A stretch of 64,000 nucleotides of DNA from Kordiimonas lipolytica. Its GTDB lineage: Bacteria; Pseudomonadota; Alphaproteobacteria; Sphingomonadales; Kordiimonadaceae. Positions 7,884 through 16,829 of this stretch are shown in pieces (within the stretch, counting starts at the first letter, position 1; each line of letters opens with the position of its first letter). The DNA lies in NCBI RefSeq assembly GCF_001550065.1, contig NZ_LRUB01000017.1, forward strand, positions 62,001 to 126,000, written 5' to 3'. A model generated the notes under the pieces. It was not told where the DNA came from. It did not search any database and was given only the letters and a program-made list of their open reading frames with translations. A program made the translations under genes and the position numbers.

Positions 7884-9238
7884 CAGACAGGGTCCTTCTG
7901 GTGATAGGAAATCAGCTTTTCTTCTTCCAACCGTTCAATGATGCCCTTCAACTCGCCAATGCTGCAACCGCACTTGTCGGCAATTTCCGCAAGGGAGGTT
8001 TGCCCGTCCGCCATATTGAGAACCCACAGAAGCCGCTCCAGGCTGGTTCGACCGTCTGACAAGGCATCGTTTGAATCCGATCGTGTCTTTTCGGAATTCA
8101 TGTTGGGGTAGAGATTACGTTTCCCAAGCTGTGGTTCGCCAAAAGGCGAATGATTGACCGGGTTGCCAGCAATCTCACCAAGTGACAGGAAGTGTTCTAG
8201 CGCGTCAACGCTTTCCACAAGATTGTCGATGCCCATGAAGTCTTTGGTGTCGTGCGAATTGTGGTAGCCGTCATAAAATCCATATGCTGCGCGTGCCACC
8301 TGTCCCATCGGCAGGTTAAAGCCGGGCGCACAATATTGCCGTTCATCACTGCCGCCGGTGGGGGTGAAATCCATATAGCTGAATGGCAAAGGGCCTTCTT
8401 CTTTCCCATTCGTGAAGCGCATGGCCAACGAATCAAAAAGGCTGTTGCCGCGTCGGCTGGCCTTATAGCGCAGGCCGGGTGCGCCGCCGCCGATACAGGT
8501 CACAATCAGGCCCGCTTCCAGCTTTTCCCGAAGGTGGTTGTGATAATCATAGAGGAAGCAAAGAGACCCGATGGTCTCTGGATTTAGCACGAAGCGATAG
8601 CTATAGCGCCGCTTGGGCCAAGCCTTGATGCGGCGATAGAGTGCGAGAAGCGTCAGCGGACCGCTCAGCTCATTGTTGGCCAGCGACGGGTGGCACAGAT
8701 AGCTTGTCAGCATGATTTCCCTGTCGCTGTCGCCGGGCAAAACGCACGTGGCGTAGGGAACGCCGCCGTCCTTGAAGTCGCTCTCGATCAACACACGGTA
8801 CTGGCCGGGCTGCAACGATTGCCGCGTCTCGTGGCTCATGCAAAAGCCCCAGGTGCGCTTATAGTAGCTTGTCACATACGGGATGGCGTCGGGAAGATCG
8901 GGCAGGCTGTGGAGATGCGGCTCTAGTTCTTCAAGGCTGAAGGTGCCGTCCACCGGCTCCGCATAGTTCACGACCGACAGGTTGTTCACCTCTGTGTCGC
9001 ATAGAAGCGTGCCGTCGGGCGCCCAAAGGCGGGCTCGCTTGCAGTGCCACTCAGGCGGCACCGTCCAGTCGAACACCTCCGAACCGGTAGGAATCTTTTT
9101 GACTTCCAGGGGCATAAATTGCCTGAAATAGTCGATGGACGCCTCAATTCCCGGCCCGGTGATCGAACGGAAAAGCGGAAAAAGGTGGTCGAAACTCTGG
9201 TCAAGGAGGTCGAAATCCGTCTGAAAGCGGTCAAACAT
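7883..9238 (-). CDS. DUF4910-type aminopeptidase-like protein with C-terminal winged helix
   Basis: The 451-residue protein has the layout of DUF4910 proteins, which adopt an M28-peptidase-like fold. Likely metal ligands are His183 in LCHPSLANNE, Glu221 in LNPETIGS, Asp298 in GGSDERQY and His329 in YHNSHDTKD. Residues 395-451 form a winged-helix-like tail (SLAEIADKCGCSIGELKGI). Members of this family are often found in surface-glycan or flagellin-modification clusters, with no firmly assigned reaction that I know. Here it is coupled to a formyltransferase but no other glycan genes are nearby. There is no signal peptide, so it should be cytoplasmic. Confidence 0.82.
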   Translation of the reverse strand: MFDRFQTDFDLLDQSFDHLFPLFRSITGPGIEASIDYFRQFMPLEVKKIPTGSEVFDWTVPPEWHCKRARLWAPDGTLLCDTEVNNLSVVNYAEPVDGTFSLEELEPHLHSLPDLPDAIPYVTSYYKRTWGFCMSHETRQSLQPGQYRVLIESDFKDGGVPYATCVLPGDSDREIMLTSYLCHPSLANNELSGPLTLLALYRRIKAWPKRRYSYRFVLNPETIGSLCFLYDYHNHLREKLEAGLIVTCIGGGAPGLRYKASRRGNSLFDSLAMRFTNGKEEGPLPFSYMDFTPTGGSDERQYCAPGFNLPMGQVARAAYGFYDGYHNSHDTKDFMGIDNLVESVDALEHFLSLGEIAGNPVNHSPFGEPQLGKRNLYPNMNSEKTRSDSNDALSDGRTSLERLLWVLNMADGQTSLAEIADKCGCSIGELKGIIERLEEEKLISYHQKDPV

Positions 9239-9363
9239 GCAAGAAGCCTACACTCAAATTTCTGAAAAATATGGTTTTCTTCGATCTAAAGCTCAGCAAG
9301 CACCATGCCAACGATGTCGTAAGGTCAAAACAAACAACTAACAGGGCTGTCCTTCCCTAGGGC

Positions 9364-10266
9364 TCACTTTGTCTGAATGGCGGCCAAAAACTCAGAGAAA
9401 TGGGGCCGATTATGCTGGTATGTACCGTTTATCCCCATATATGCGACGCCGATAACGCCATTCGATGTAGGCCAAGATACAAATTCTTTGTGCAAAGCTG
9501 TGGCCTCATCCAGAATATGATCGCTGGTAAGTGGTGTGCTTGGGATTTTCAGTTTGGTTGTCCCAGCGGACATTCCAAATTGCTGCGTCCAGAAAGACTT
9601 GAACTTTTCTTCGTCAGAATCTGCGGTGTAGATAAGCATCAGGGTCGCTTGTGAATGCCCGTCTTTGCCTTCATGGTGCGCCGAGCCCGTGGATATAATC
9701 GCCAATTGGGTCTGTTGGCCATTGTTGGCTGTGAAATCGCGCAAGTCGCCAACCATAAAATAGTAAGGAACTCGCGTATGCCATGCTCCTGTTTTGGAGC
9801 CAACTTGAAGCATGCCATTTTCAAAGGTGAGAGTGAATGAATCTGGTACATGGCGAGAAGAGGGGATTGGTCCCATCTTCAATGGCTTGACTGCTTCATA
9901 AACCATAGACCCACCATAAACACCTAACCGCTCCGCCCATGAAAAGAGCGTGGCCAATATAAGGTCCGGTTCGCCTATTGGTGCGGTTGCAACCCCGCCA
10001 TATTGGTTCTTATTGTGAGAATTGATCAGGTAATACAGGTGTTCACGAATTTGGGGTAGGCGATCTTCTGAGATTCTATCAATGTTTGCGTTGAGCCAAT
10101 TATTGAGTTTCGCTGTGTAAACTGCGACCTCGGCCTCAGAATAAATTGCTTTGAGCGGTGTTATAGCTGTGTAGTTAATTTGTTCTAGCGAGGCAGGGTT
10201 TTGTGTCGCGGTGGCGGGCGAGTTTGTGATCAGAAAACCGGCGATCAGAAAGAGCAAGAATTTCAT
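9364..10266 (-). CDS. Exported protein of unknown function
   Basis: I do not recognise this 300-residue protein. It begins MKFLLFLIAGFLITNSPATA, a clear signal peptide, so it should be exported. The mature part has no repeats or further membrane segments and no familiar catalytic motif; isolated histidines (STGSAHHEGKDGH) could bind metal. The start at 10266 has GGGGGA four bases upstream. The gene is more AT-rich than the flanking fad genes and lies just beyond the fadJ terminator, so it appears separately acquired or weakly selected. It is transcribed alone. Confidence 0.65.
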   Translation of the reverse strand: MKFLLFLIAGFLITNSPATATQNPASLEQINYTAITPLKAIYSEAEVAVYTAKLNNWLNANIDRISEDRLPQIREHLYYLINSHNKNQYGGVATAPIGEPDLILATLFSWAERLGVYGGSMVYEAVKPLKMGPIPSSRHVPDSFTLTFENGMLQVGSKTGAWHTRVPYYFMVGDLRDFTANNGQQTQLAIISTGSAHHEGKDGHSQATLMLIYTADSDEEKFKSFWTQQFGMSAGTTKLKIPSTPLTSDHILDEATALHKEFVSWPTSNGVIGVAYMGINGTYQHNRPHFSEFLAAIQTK

Positions 10267-10295
10267 TATTTCCCCCATGGTTTCCAGCACGCTAA

Positions 10296-10324
10296 CAAAA
10301 AGGGGCCGCCTAAGCGACCCCTTT
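10296..10324 (-). terminator. Rho-independent terminator after fadJ
   Basis: On the minus strand a ten-base-pair stem (AAGGGGTCGC / GCGGCCCCTT, one G-T pair) with a TTAG loop is followed by a run of T. It lies about 50 bases after the fadJ stop and upstream of the unknown exported protein gene, separating the two transcription units. Confidence 0.85.
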
Positions 10325-10372
10325 GATACTCGATACAGCGCCAGAAACTGACATTTAACTGGCTGATCTGTT

Positions 10373-12589
10373 TTACGCAGCCTTGGCCGGGATTTTCCCG
10401 CGGCTGTCGCCCTTCGTGTAGAAGGTCTCGCCCTTGTCGGCCATGTCGCGCAGAAGCTGCGGCGGCGTGAAGCGGGCACCGTAGGCTTGCGCCAGGCGGT
10501 CGGCTTCTGCCACGAACTCATCCACGCCCATGGTGTCGATGAAGCTGAACGGGCCGCCGGTGAAGGGCGCGAAGCCCCAGCCGAAGATGGCGCCGATGTC
10601 GCCCGAGGCCGTGTCGCGCAGGACGCCTTCCTCGAAGCAGCGCGCGCATTCAACAGCCATGCGCACCATCAGGCGGGATTTCACCTCGTCAACGCTTGGC
10701 TGGTCGTCCGCCAGCGGGAAGTGCTCGGCAAGGCCAGGCCACAGGTGCTTGGGGCTACCGTCGGTCGGATAGTCATAGGCACCCTTGCCGTTCTTGCGGC
10801 CGAAGCGCTCCAGCTTTTCCACCATGGTTTCAACGAACCCGTCAGCAGGGCTTGGGACATATTTGTCGCCAAGGGCTTTCCTTGTCGCCATGCCCACTTT
10901 GTAGGAAAGGTCGATCGCCACTTCGTCGCCAACCGCCAGCGGGCCAACCGGCATGCCGGCCATCTTGCCTGCGTTCTCGATGAGCGCCGGGTTCACGCCT
11001 TCCTTGACCATCGCATAGCCTTCCTGCACGTAGGTGCCGAAGCAGCGGCTGGTGTAGAAGCCGCGGCTGTCGTTCACGACAATCGGGGTCTTCTTGATCT
11101 GGGAGACATAATCGAGCGCGAGCGCAAGCGTTGCGTCGTCGGTCTTTTCACCCATGATGATCTCAACAAGCGGCATTTTGTCCACCGGCGAGAAGAAGTG
11201 AATGCCGATGAACTGGTGCGGGCGGGTGAAGTTTTTCGCCAGGCCCGTGATCGGCAGTGTGGAGGTGTTCGAGGCGAACACTACATCCTTGCCGATAACC
11301 GCTTCGGTCTTTTCCGTAACGTCCTTCTTGATGTCTTCGGCCTCAAACACGGCCTCGATGATCAGGTCGCAATCCTTCAGGTCGTCGTAATTGTCGGTCG
11401 GGATGATGCGCTCAAGAAGGGCGTCGCCCTTTTCCTGGGTTACCTTGCCGCGCTCCATGCCTTTCTTGACCAGGTTGCGGCTATAGTCCTTGCCTTTTTC
11501 AGCAGCGGCCATGTCGCGGTCCAGAAGCACCACTTCCATGCCGGCTTTTGCGGAAACATAGGCAACACCTGCGCCCATCAGGCCCGCGCCCAGCATACCA
11601 AGGCGCTTCACTTTCTTGCGCTCAAACCCAGCGGGGCGGAGCGAACCCTTTTCAACGGCCTGCTTGTTGATGAACAGGCTGCGGATCATGTTCGGTGCCA
11701 CAGGGCCCGAGAGGAGCTTCATGAAATATTTGCTCTCGATCCGGATTGCGGTGTCGAAATCAACAATGCCTCCTTCATAAAGGCACGAGAGAATCGCTTC
11801 CACAGCTGGGTAGTTGTGCTGTGTCTGCTTTTGCGCCATGGCGTTCGCGCCAATGAAGGTCTGAACGGCCGCCGGGTTCATGGCACCTGCACCGCCCGGA
11901 TATTTGAAGCCTTTCTTGTCCCATGGGGCAAGCGCGGATGGCGTTTTCTTGACCCATTCCTTGGCCTTAGCGACAACCTGGTCGGTGGGCACCATTTCCT
12001 GAACGATGCCAAGGCCCATGGCGATCTGGCCATTATATGGCTTGCCGGTGGTGATGGCTTGCGCCGCTGCCTGAATGCCCGTCAGGCGTGGCAGGCGCTG
12101 AGTGCCGCCAGCACCAGGCAGCAGGCCAACCATCACTTCTGGGAAGCCAAGTTGCATGGCAGGGGTGTCGGAGATCACGCGGTGGTGGCAGGCAAGCACC
12201 AGCTCGAACCCGCCGCCGAGCGCGAGGCCGTTCACGGCTGCTGCGAAAGGCTTGGTGCCTTCCTTCATCAGTACCTTGCGGTCTTTGTCGCCAGTTTCCA
12301 TTTTGCGGAAAATTTTGTTCAGACGGAAAGCGTTCTCAAACGCCTGCTCAGGCGTCTGGTTGGCGTCCGCGCTGCCGAGCATATTGAGGTCAGCGCCAGC
12401 GAGGAACGCATCCTTGCCGGAGGTGATTACAGCGCCCTTGACGTTTTCGTCGGCCAGCACTTTGTCCACACACGCGTCCAGATCTTCAATGAGTTGCGCG
12501 TTGAAAACATTCATGTTGGCGTTTGGCAGGTCGATCGTCAGAAGCGCGATGCCGTCGCCGTCTACTTCATAGCGGATGGTCTCAGTCAT
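10373..12589 (-). CDS. fadJ: Multifunctional fatty-acid oxidation enzyme (enoyl-CoA hydratase / 3-hydroxyacyl-CoA dehydrogenase)
   Basis: This 738-residue enzyme carries out two steps of beta-oxidation. The N-terminal crotonase domain (about 1-190) shows GKDAFLAGADL and NGLALGGGFELVLAC, with the catalytic glutamates in FPEVMVGLLPGAGG. A Rossmann domain begins with LGMLGAGLMGAGVAY near residue 335. The dehydrogenase dyad lies in HFFSPVDKMPLVEII, followed by the C-terminal helical domains (GFAPFTGGP). Length and order match FadJ/FadB alpha subunits. It is the last gene of the operon MerR - acyl-CoA dehydrogenase - thiolase - fadJ, with GGGGAG before the ATG and a terminator after the stop. Confidence 0.95.
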   Translation of the reverse strand: MTETIRYEVDGDGIALLTIDLPNANMNVFNAQLIEDLDACVDKVLADENVKGAVITSGKDAFLAGADLNMLGSADANQTPEQAFENAFRLNKIFRKMETGDKDRKVLMKEGTKPFAAAVNGLALGGGFELVLACHHRVISDTPAMQLGFPEVMVGLLPGAGGTQRLPRLTGIQAAAQAITTGKPYNGQIAMGLGIVQEMVPTDQVVAKAKEWVKKTPSALAPWDKKGFKYPGGAGAMNPAAVQTFIGANAMAQKQTQHNYPAVEAILSCLYEGGIVDFDTAIRIESKYFMKLLSGPVAPNMIRSLFINKQAVEKGSLRPAGFERKKVKRLGMLGAGLMGAGVAYVSAKAGMEVVLLDRDMAAAEKGKDYSRNLVKKGMERGKVTQEKGDALLERIIPTDNYDDLKDCDLIIEAVFEAEDIKKDVTEKTEAVIGKDVVFASNTSTLPITGLAKNFTRPHQFIGIHFFSPVDKMPLVEIIMGEKTDDATLALALDYVSQIKKTPIVVNDSRGFYTSRCFGTYVQEGYAMVKEGVNPALIENAGKMAGMPVGPLAVGDEVAIDLSYKVGMATRKALGDKYVPSPADGFVETMVEKLERFGRKNGKGAYDYPTDGSPKHLWPGLAEHFPLADDQPSVDEVKSRLMVRMAVECARCFEEGVLRDTASGDIGAIFGWGFAPFTGGPFSFIDTMGVDEFVAEADRLAQAYGARFTPPQLLRDMADKGETFYTKGDSRGKIPAKAA

Positions 12590-12613
12590 TGGTTTAAACT
12601 CCCCTTGCGCTTC

Positions 12614-13819
12614 TTAAACACGTTCGATGATGGTTGCGGTGCCCATGCCGGCGCCGATGCAAAGTGTTGCGAGCGCGGTGGATTTGCCGGAGCGCTCCAG
12701 CTCATCGAGAACCGTACCCAGGATCATTGCGCCGGTCGCGCCGAGCGGGTGGCCCATGGCGATTGCGCCGCCGTTCACGTTGATGTCGCTATGGTCGATA
12801 TCCAGCGCTTCCATGAAACGCAGAACAACAGACGCGAAGGCTTCGTTAAGCTCCCACACATCAATATCGGATTTGTCCATGCCGGCGCGCTTAAGGGCTT
12901 TCTGGGCCGCGAATTCAGGGCCTGTCAGCATGATAGTTGGCTCAGAGCCGATAGACGCCATTGAACGGATGCGGGCACGAGGCTTCAGGCCGAACTTCTC
13001 CCCCATTTCCTTGCTGCCGAGAAGGATAGCAGCGGCACCGTCCACGATGCCGGAAGAGTTGCCCGCATGATGCACGTGGTTGATGCGCTCATACTCAGGG
13101 TATTTCTGTAGGGCCACATTGTCGAAGCCGAACTCGCCCATCTGCACGAAGCTTGGCTTCAGGGCGCCAAGGCTTTGCATGGTTGTCTCTGGGCGCATGA
13201 ACTCGTCATGGTCCAGCACAGTCATGCCGACAACGTCCTTGACCGGCACGATGGACTTGGAGAAACGGCCTTCGTCCCAAGCCATTTTCGCACGCTTCTG
13301 GCTTTCAACAGCATAGGCATCTACGTCATCGCGGCTGTGGCCGTATTTGGTGGCGATAAGGTCAGCCGAAACACCTTGCGGTACGAAATAGCTGTGGAAA
13401 GCGACAGATGGGTCAACTGGCCATGCGCCGCCGTCGCTGCCCATAGGCACGCGGCTCATGCTTTCGACACCGCCGCCGATGGCCATGTCGGCCTCGCCTG
13501 ACATGATTTTTGCGGCCGCGATGTTGGTTGCTTCAAGGCCAGAGGCACAGAAGCGGTTTACCTGAAAACCAGCTGTCGTCTCAGCGTAACCTGCGTTGAT
13601 CGCGGCAACGCGGGCGATATCCGCCCCTTGCTCACCTACAGGGGAAACACAGCCAAAAGCGATGTCATCCACATTTTCAGTGTCGATCTCGTTCCTGTCA
13701 CGCACCGCCTGCAGAACCTGTGTCGCCAGCTGGATCGGTGTGATTTCGTGAAGGCTGCCATCCTTGCGGCCACGGCCCCGTGGCGTCCTGACGGCATCAT
13801 AAATATAGGCTTCGGTCAT
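12614..13819 (-). CDS. fadI: Acetyl-CoA acyltransferase (thiolase)
   Basis: This 401-residue degradative thiolase makes the last cut of beta-oxidation. It has the nucleophilic Cys91 in NRFCASGLEA, the histidine in GGAIAMGHPLGATGA and the C-terminal catalytic cysteine in LCIGAGMGTA. Its place 24 bases before fadJ, in the same operon, indicates that it works as the thiolase partner of the multifunctional enzyme. The naming fadI rather than fadA follows the fadJ partner and is a convention, not something the sequence proves. GGGGAG precedes the ATG. Confidence 0.94.
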   Translation of the reverse strand: MTEAYIYDAVRTPRGRGRKDGSLHEITPIQLATQVLQAVRDRNEIDTENVDDIAFGCVSPVGEQGADIARVAAINAGYAETTAGFQVNRFCASGLEATNIAAAKIMSGEADMAIGGGVESMSRVPMGSDGGAWPVDPSVAFHSYFVPQGVSADLIATKYGHSRDDVDAYAVESQKRAKMAWDEGRFSKSIVPVKDVVGMTVLDHDEFMRPETTMQSLGALKPSFVQMGEFGFDNVALQKYPEYERINHVHHAGNSSGIVDGAAAILLGSKEMGEKFGLKPRARIRSMASIGSEPTIMLTGPEFAAQKALKRAGMDKSDIDVWELNEAFASVVLRFMEALDIDHSDINVNGGAIAMGHPLGATGAMILGTVLDELERSGKSTALATLCIGAGMGTATIIERV

Positions 13820-13849
13820 TTTGGATTAACTCCCCTTGGATCCCTATGC

Positions 13850-15643
13850 TTAGAAGTTCGCTGCGTCGAGCGCCATGACGTCGTCGGCGCCAGTCTCAAG
13901 CTCAGCGAGCAATGCTTTGATCTCTGGCATGCGGCGCTTCATATAGTAGCGACCCGTGGCCAGCTTGTTCTCATAGAAGGTAGGATCGGATGTGCCCGCG
14001 TCCAGCGCATCAGTGGAAACTTTTGCCATCTGGGTCCACATCAGGCCCAGAAGCACATGACCAAAGAGGTGCATGTAAGGCGTGGAGGCGGCCCCGGCAT
14101 TGTCCGGGTTGGCCATGCCGTTTTGCATCAGCCACATGGTGGCTTGCTGAAGGTCTTTCAGGCCAGAGCCAAGCGCGTCAGTGAATGGACGCAGGCGGTC
14201 GTCGCCCTTGGCGCTTTCGCGGATTTCACCGGCATATTTGAAGAAGGCCTGCATCGCGCGGCCACCGTTGGCTGGCAGCTTGCGGCCCACCAGGTCAAGC
14301 GCCTGGATGCCGTTTGCGCCTTCATAGATTTGTGCAATGCGGGCATCGCGCACGAACTGTTCCATGCCGGTTTCAGCGATATAGCCATGGCCACCAAAGA
14401 TCTGCTGGCTGGACACGCAATACTCAAAGCCGCGGTCGGTGAAGACGCCTTTGATGATTGGCGTCAGGAGGCCGATCATATCGTCCGCCCATTGGCGCTC
14501 TTCTTCGGTTTCGGCCTTGTGCACAAGGTCAACGAGCAAGCCACACCATAGGCTGGCGGCGCGGGATGCCTCATTGAACGCCTTGGCGTTCATCAGCATG
14601 CGGCGCACGTCAGGATGTACGATAATCGGGTCCGCCGGGCCGTCCGGGTTCTTCGGCCCCGTGAGCGAGCGGCCCTGGATGCGGTCGCGGGCGTATTCAA
14701 CAGCGTTCTGGTAGGCGACTTCAGAGTTCGCAAGGCCCTGCATGCCAACGCCGATCCGTGCTGCGTTCATCATGATGAACATGGACTTCAGACCCTTGTG
14801 CGGCTCGCCGATCAGATAGCCTTCGGAGCCCTCATAGTTCAGAACGCACGTGGAGTTGCCGTGAATACCCATCTTTTCTTCGATGGAGGCCACATTCACA
14901 TTGTTGAATTCACCCGGCGTACCGTCTGCGTTCAGCTTGTATTTCGGCACAATAAAGAGGGAGATACCCTTCACGCCCTTCGGGGCATCGGGCAGGCGCG
15001 CCAGCACCAGGTGGATGATGTTTTCCGCCATGTCGTGGTCGCCGGCGGAGATGAAGATTTTCGTGCCGGAAATGGCGTAGGAGCCATCTGCATTGGGCTC
15101 GGCTTTGGTGCGCAGCATACCCAGGTCGGTACCGCAGTGCGGTTCCGTCAGGTTCATGGTGCCGGTCCATTCGCCGGTGATCATTTTCGGCAGGTAGGTC
15201 TGTTTCTGTTCGTCCGACCCGTCGATGCTGATCGCAGCTTGCGCGCCGGCGGCCAAGCCTGGATACATGGCAAAAGCGTGGTTCGAGCTGATCATCATTT
15301 CTTCAAAGCAGAAGCCCAGCACATGCGGCATGCCCTGACCACCATATTCAGGGTCAGACGTCAGGCTTGGCCAGCCGTTCTCAATGAACTTCTGATAGGC
15401 TTCCTTGAAACCCTTGGGCGTGGTGACAGAGCCGTCTTCATGACGGGTGCAGCCTTCGCGATCGCCGGAATAATTGAGCGGCTGAAGCTCGTTCTCACAG
15501 AATTTGGCGCCTTCCTCAAGGATGGCGCTCACAAGGTCTGGGGTCGCTTCCGAATAGCCCGGCAGGTTGGAATATTTGCCGATATTCAGCACTTCATTCA
15601 GGATGAAGAGCTGGTCTTTCACAGGGGCGCGATAGATTGGCAT
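13850..15643 (-). CDS. Acyl-CoA dehydrogenase, long form (DmdC/FadE-like)
   Basis: This 597-residue FAD enzyme introduces the double bond in the first step of beta-oxidation. Visible family segments are NLTEPHCGTDLGML, SGTKIFISAGDHD, QIFGGHGYIAETGMEQ and IYEGANGIQALDLVGRKL, where the glutamate of YEGA is the likely catalytic base. A C-terminal extension beyond the usual 380-residue core is characteristic of the DmdC-like branch, which includes 3-methylmercaptopropionyl-CoA dehydrogenase. In this operon it most likely acts on ordinary fatty acyl-CoA. It is the first enzyme gene after the regulator. Confidence 0.93.
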   Translation of the reverse strand: MPIYRAPVKDQLFILNEVLNIGKYSNLPGYSEATPDLVSAILEEGAKFCENELQPLNYSGDREGCTRHEDGSVTTPKGFKEAYQKFIENGWPSLTSDPEYGGQGMPHVLGFCFEEMMISSNHAFAMYPGLAAGAQAAISIDGSDEQKQTYLPKMITGEWTGTMNLTEPHCGTDLGMLRTKAEPNADGSYAISGTKIFISAGDHDMAENIIHLVLARLPDAPKGVKGISLFIVPKYKLNADGTPGEFNNVNVASIEEKMGIHGNSTCVLNYEGSEGYLIGEPHKGLKSMFIMMNAARIGVGMQGLANSEVAYQNAVEYARDRIQGRSLTGPKNPDGPADPIIVHPDVRRMLMNAKAFNEASRAASLWCGLLVDLVHKAETEEERQWADDMIGLLTPIIKGVFTDRGFEYCVSSQQIFGGHGYIAETGMEQFVRDARIAQIYEGANGIQALDLVGRKLPANGGRAMQAFFKYAGEIRESAKGDDRLRPFTDALGSGLKDLQQATMWLMQNGMANPDNAGAASTPYMHLFGHVLLGLMWTQMAKVSTDALDAGTSDPTFYENKLATGRYYMKRRMPEIKALLAELETGADDVMALDAANF

Positions 15644-15692
15644 TTTAGGTCCTCAACTATGTTGTGTGTTCTGATGAATCGATGAATGTCTG

Positions 15693-16136
15693 TTACGGCT
15701 GATATTTACCGAGCGGTTCACCGGTGTCCCGGCGTACCCAAAGGCCGCGGTCCTTGTCGCGGACCAGATTGGAGATCAGCTCGCTGAATTCTTGAAGCTC
15801 CTCGATGGTGGCGTTGATGTCGTCCCGCTGGGCTTCCAGTGCGCGAATACGCTCGCGGCAGCGCTCAGCCGTCACGGCGCGCTGGGTCTCGCGGCCATCG
15901 CCGACATTGTAGAGATCAAGCATCTCGCCGATCTCTGACAGTGAAAAGCCCACGCGCTTGCCGCGCAAAATCCAGGCAAGGCGCACGCGGTCCTCAGCGC
16001 TGTAGATGCGGTTCTGGCCCTGGCGCTCGGGCGAAATCAGGCCCTGGTCCTCATAGTGACGAAGCGTTCTTGGCGTCACGCCGAAGTCGCAGGCCAGCTC
16101 TTTGATAGAGTATGTTTTTGGCTTGTCTGCAGGCAT
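15693..16136 (-). CDS. MerR-family regulator of fatty-acid/branched-chain degradation (LiuR-like)
   Basis: The 147-residue protein has an N-terminal winged helix (YSIKELACDFGVTPRTLRHY, residues 8-27) and the dimer-forming coiled coil of MerR proteins. It lacks the cysteine pattern of metal sensors. It heads the beta-oxidation operon, and a near-perfect 24-base inverted repeat lies 33 bases upstream of its start. LiuR-type MerR proteins are known regulators of branched-chain amino-acid and fatty-acid degradation in Proteobacteria, with operators of this ACGTTnACGT type. The inference is autoregulation plus control of the three downstream genes, probably released by an acyl-CoA. Confidence 0.9.
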   Translation of the reverse strand: MPADKPKTYSIKELACDFGVTPRTLRHYEDQGLISPERQGQNRIYSAEDRVRLAWILRGKRVGFSLSEIGEMLDLYNVGDGRETQRAVTAERCRERIRALEAQRDDINATIEELQEFSELISNLVRDKDRGLWVRRDTGEPLGKYQP

Positions 16137-16168
16137 GAAAGGTTCCCTCTAATGTGCCCCATTAGATA

Positions 16169-16192
16169 GTTGACGTTTACGTTAACGTCAAC
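16169..16192. promoter_or_regulatory. LiuR-type operator
   Basis: The half sites GTTGACGTTTAC and GTTAACGTCAAC are adjacent; 11 of 12 positions are symmetric. The site is directly upstream of the MerR regulator gene and about 160 bases from the divergent Mpo1-like gene. It fits the operators known for LiuR-type MerR proteins. Confidence 0.8.
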
Positions 16193-16353
16193 CTTGATCC
16201 GATCACAATTGCTAGACTCTTGGAAATCCTTTATATTTTCTGGACGCATGAGTTTGATTTCGGCCGAAATGGTATATTTCAATGGCTGAAGAAGGTGCGA
16301 CTCGAGGCCTTGGGGGAGGCTTTGGCCGCAATAGCCTGCGAAGGGGAGAGAAA

Positions 16354-16719
16354 ATGGCACCAAAATTTGACAGTTTCCGGGAGTTTTTCCCTTACTATCT
16401 GGCCGAACACGCCGACCCGGTGTGTCGGGCGCTCCATTATATGGGCACAACATTGGCGACACTGGTTTTGCTTTATGCCCTTTACAGCCAGAATTGGTGG
16501 CTGCTTCTGGTGGTGCCGCTGTGTGGCTACAGCTTTGCCTGGGTTGGCCATTTCGTGTTTGAGAAGAACAAGCCTGCGACATTTGATTATTGGAAATGGT
16601 CCCTGATCGGGGACTATAAAATGTACAGCCTTTGGATCACTGGAAGGCTTGGCCCGGCACTTGAAGATGCGCTTGCACAGTATGGTCGCCGCAACAGCAA
16701 AGGCGTCACTGGCGCGTAA
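16354..16719 (+). CDS. Mpo1-like (DUF962) membrane protein
   Basis: This 121-residue protein has the DUF962 signature FREFFPYYLAEHADPVCRALHYMGTTL, then two hydrophobic helices and GHFVFEKNKPATF. Yeast Mpo1 of this family is an iron-dependent dioxygenase in alpha-oxidation of 2-hydroxy fatty acids; conserved histidines (EH, LHY, GHF) are present here. Bacterial function is unproven, though its position beside a fatty-acid operon is suggestive. The ATG at 16354 follows GGGGAGAG; an in-frame extension to 16282 lacks family residues. It diverges from the MerR gene across the operator. Confidence 0.85.
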   Translation: MAPKFDSFREFFPYYLAEHADPVCRALHYMGTTLATLVLLYALYSQNWWLLLVVPLCGYSFAWVGHFVFEKNKPATFDYWKWSLIGDYKMYSLWITGRLGPALEDALAQYGRRNSKGVTGA

Positions 16720-16727
16720 AGGCACAT

Positions 16728-16758
16728 AAAGGCCCTATTTCGTTAGGCCTTTGTTTGC
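16728..16758 (+). terminator. Terminator after Mpo1-like gene
   Basis: AAAGGCC and GGCCTTT pair across an 11-base loop, and a T-rich tail follows. It is eight bases past the stop codon of the Mpo1-like gene. Confidence 0.7.
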
Positions 16759-16829
16759 ATTTTACAATTAGTTTCGGTAGGTCTTAGCCTTAAGTCGTCC
16801 GCGGTCCATCTTTTGGAATCCGAAGCAGC

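Noticed and set aside
10267..10653. N-terminal extension of the unknown exported protein back into fadJ
   Set aside because: It would remove the signal peptide from the N-terminus, overlap fadJ and read through a terminator. GGGGGA before the ATG at 10266 fixes the start.
10487..12964. An 825-codon open frame on the plus strand opposite fadJ and fadI
   Set aside because: It is a codon-bias shadow of the two well-identified minus-strand enzymes. Its translation is low-complexity in His, Ala and Arg, shows no domain and has no ribosome site.
15693..16136. MerR protein as a metal or redox sensor
   Set aside because: It lacks the cysteine residues of CueR, ZntR, MerR or SoxR, and its operon encodes only beta-oxidation enzymes.
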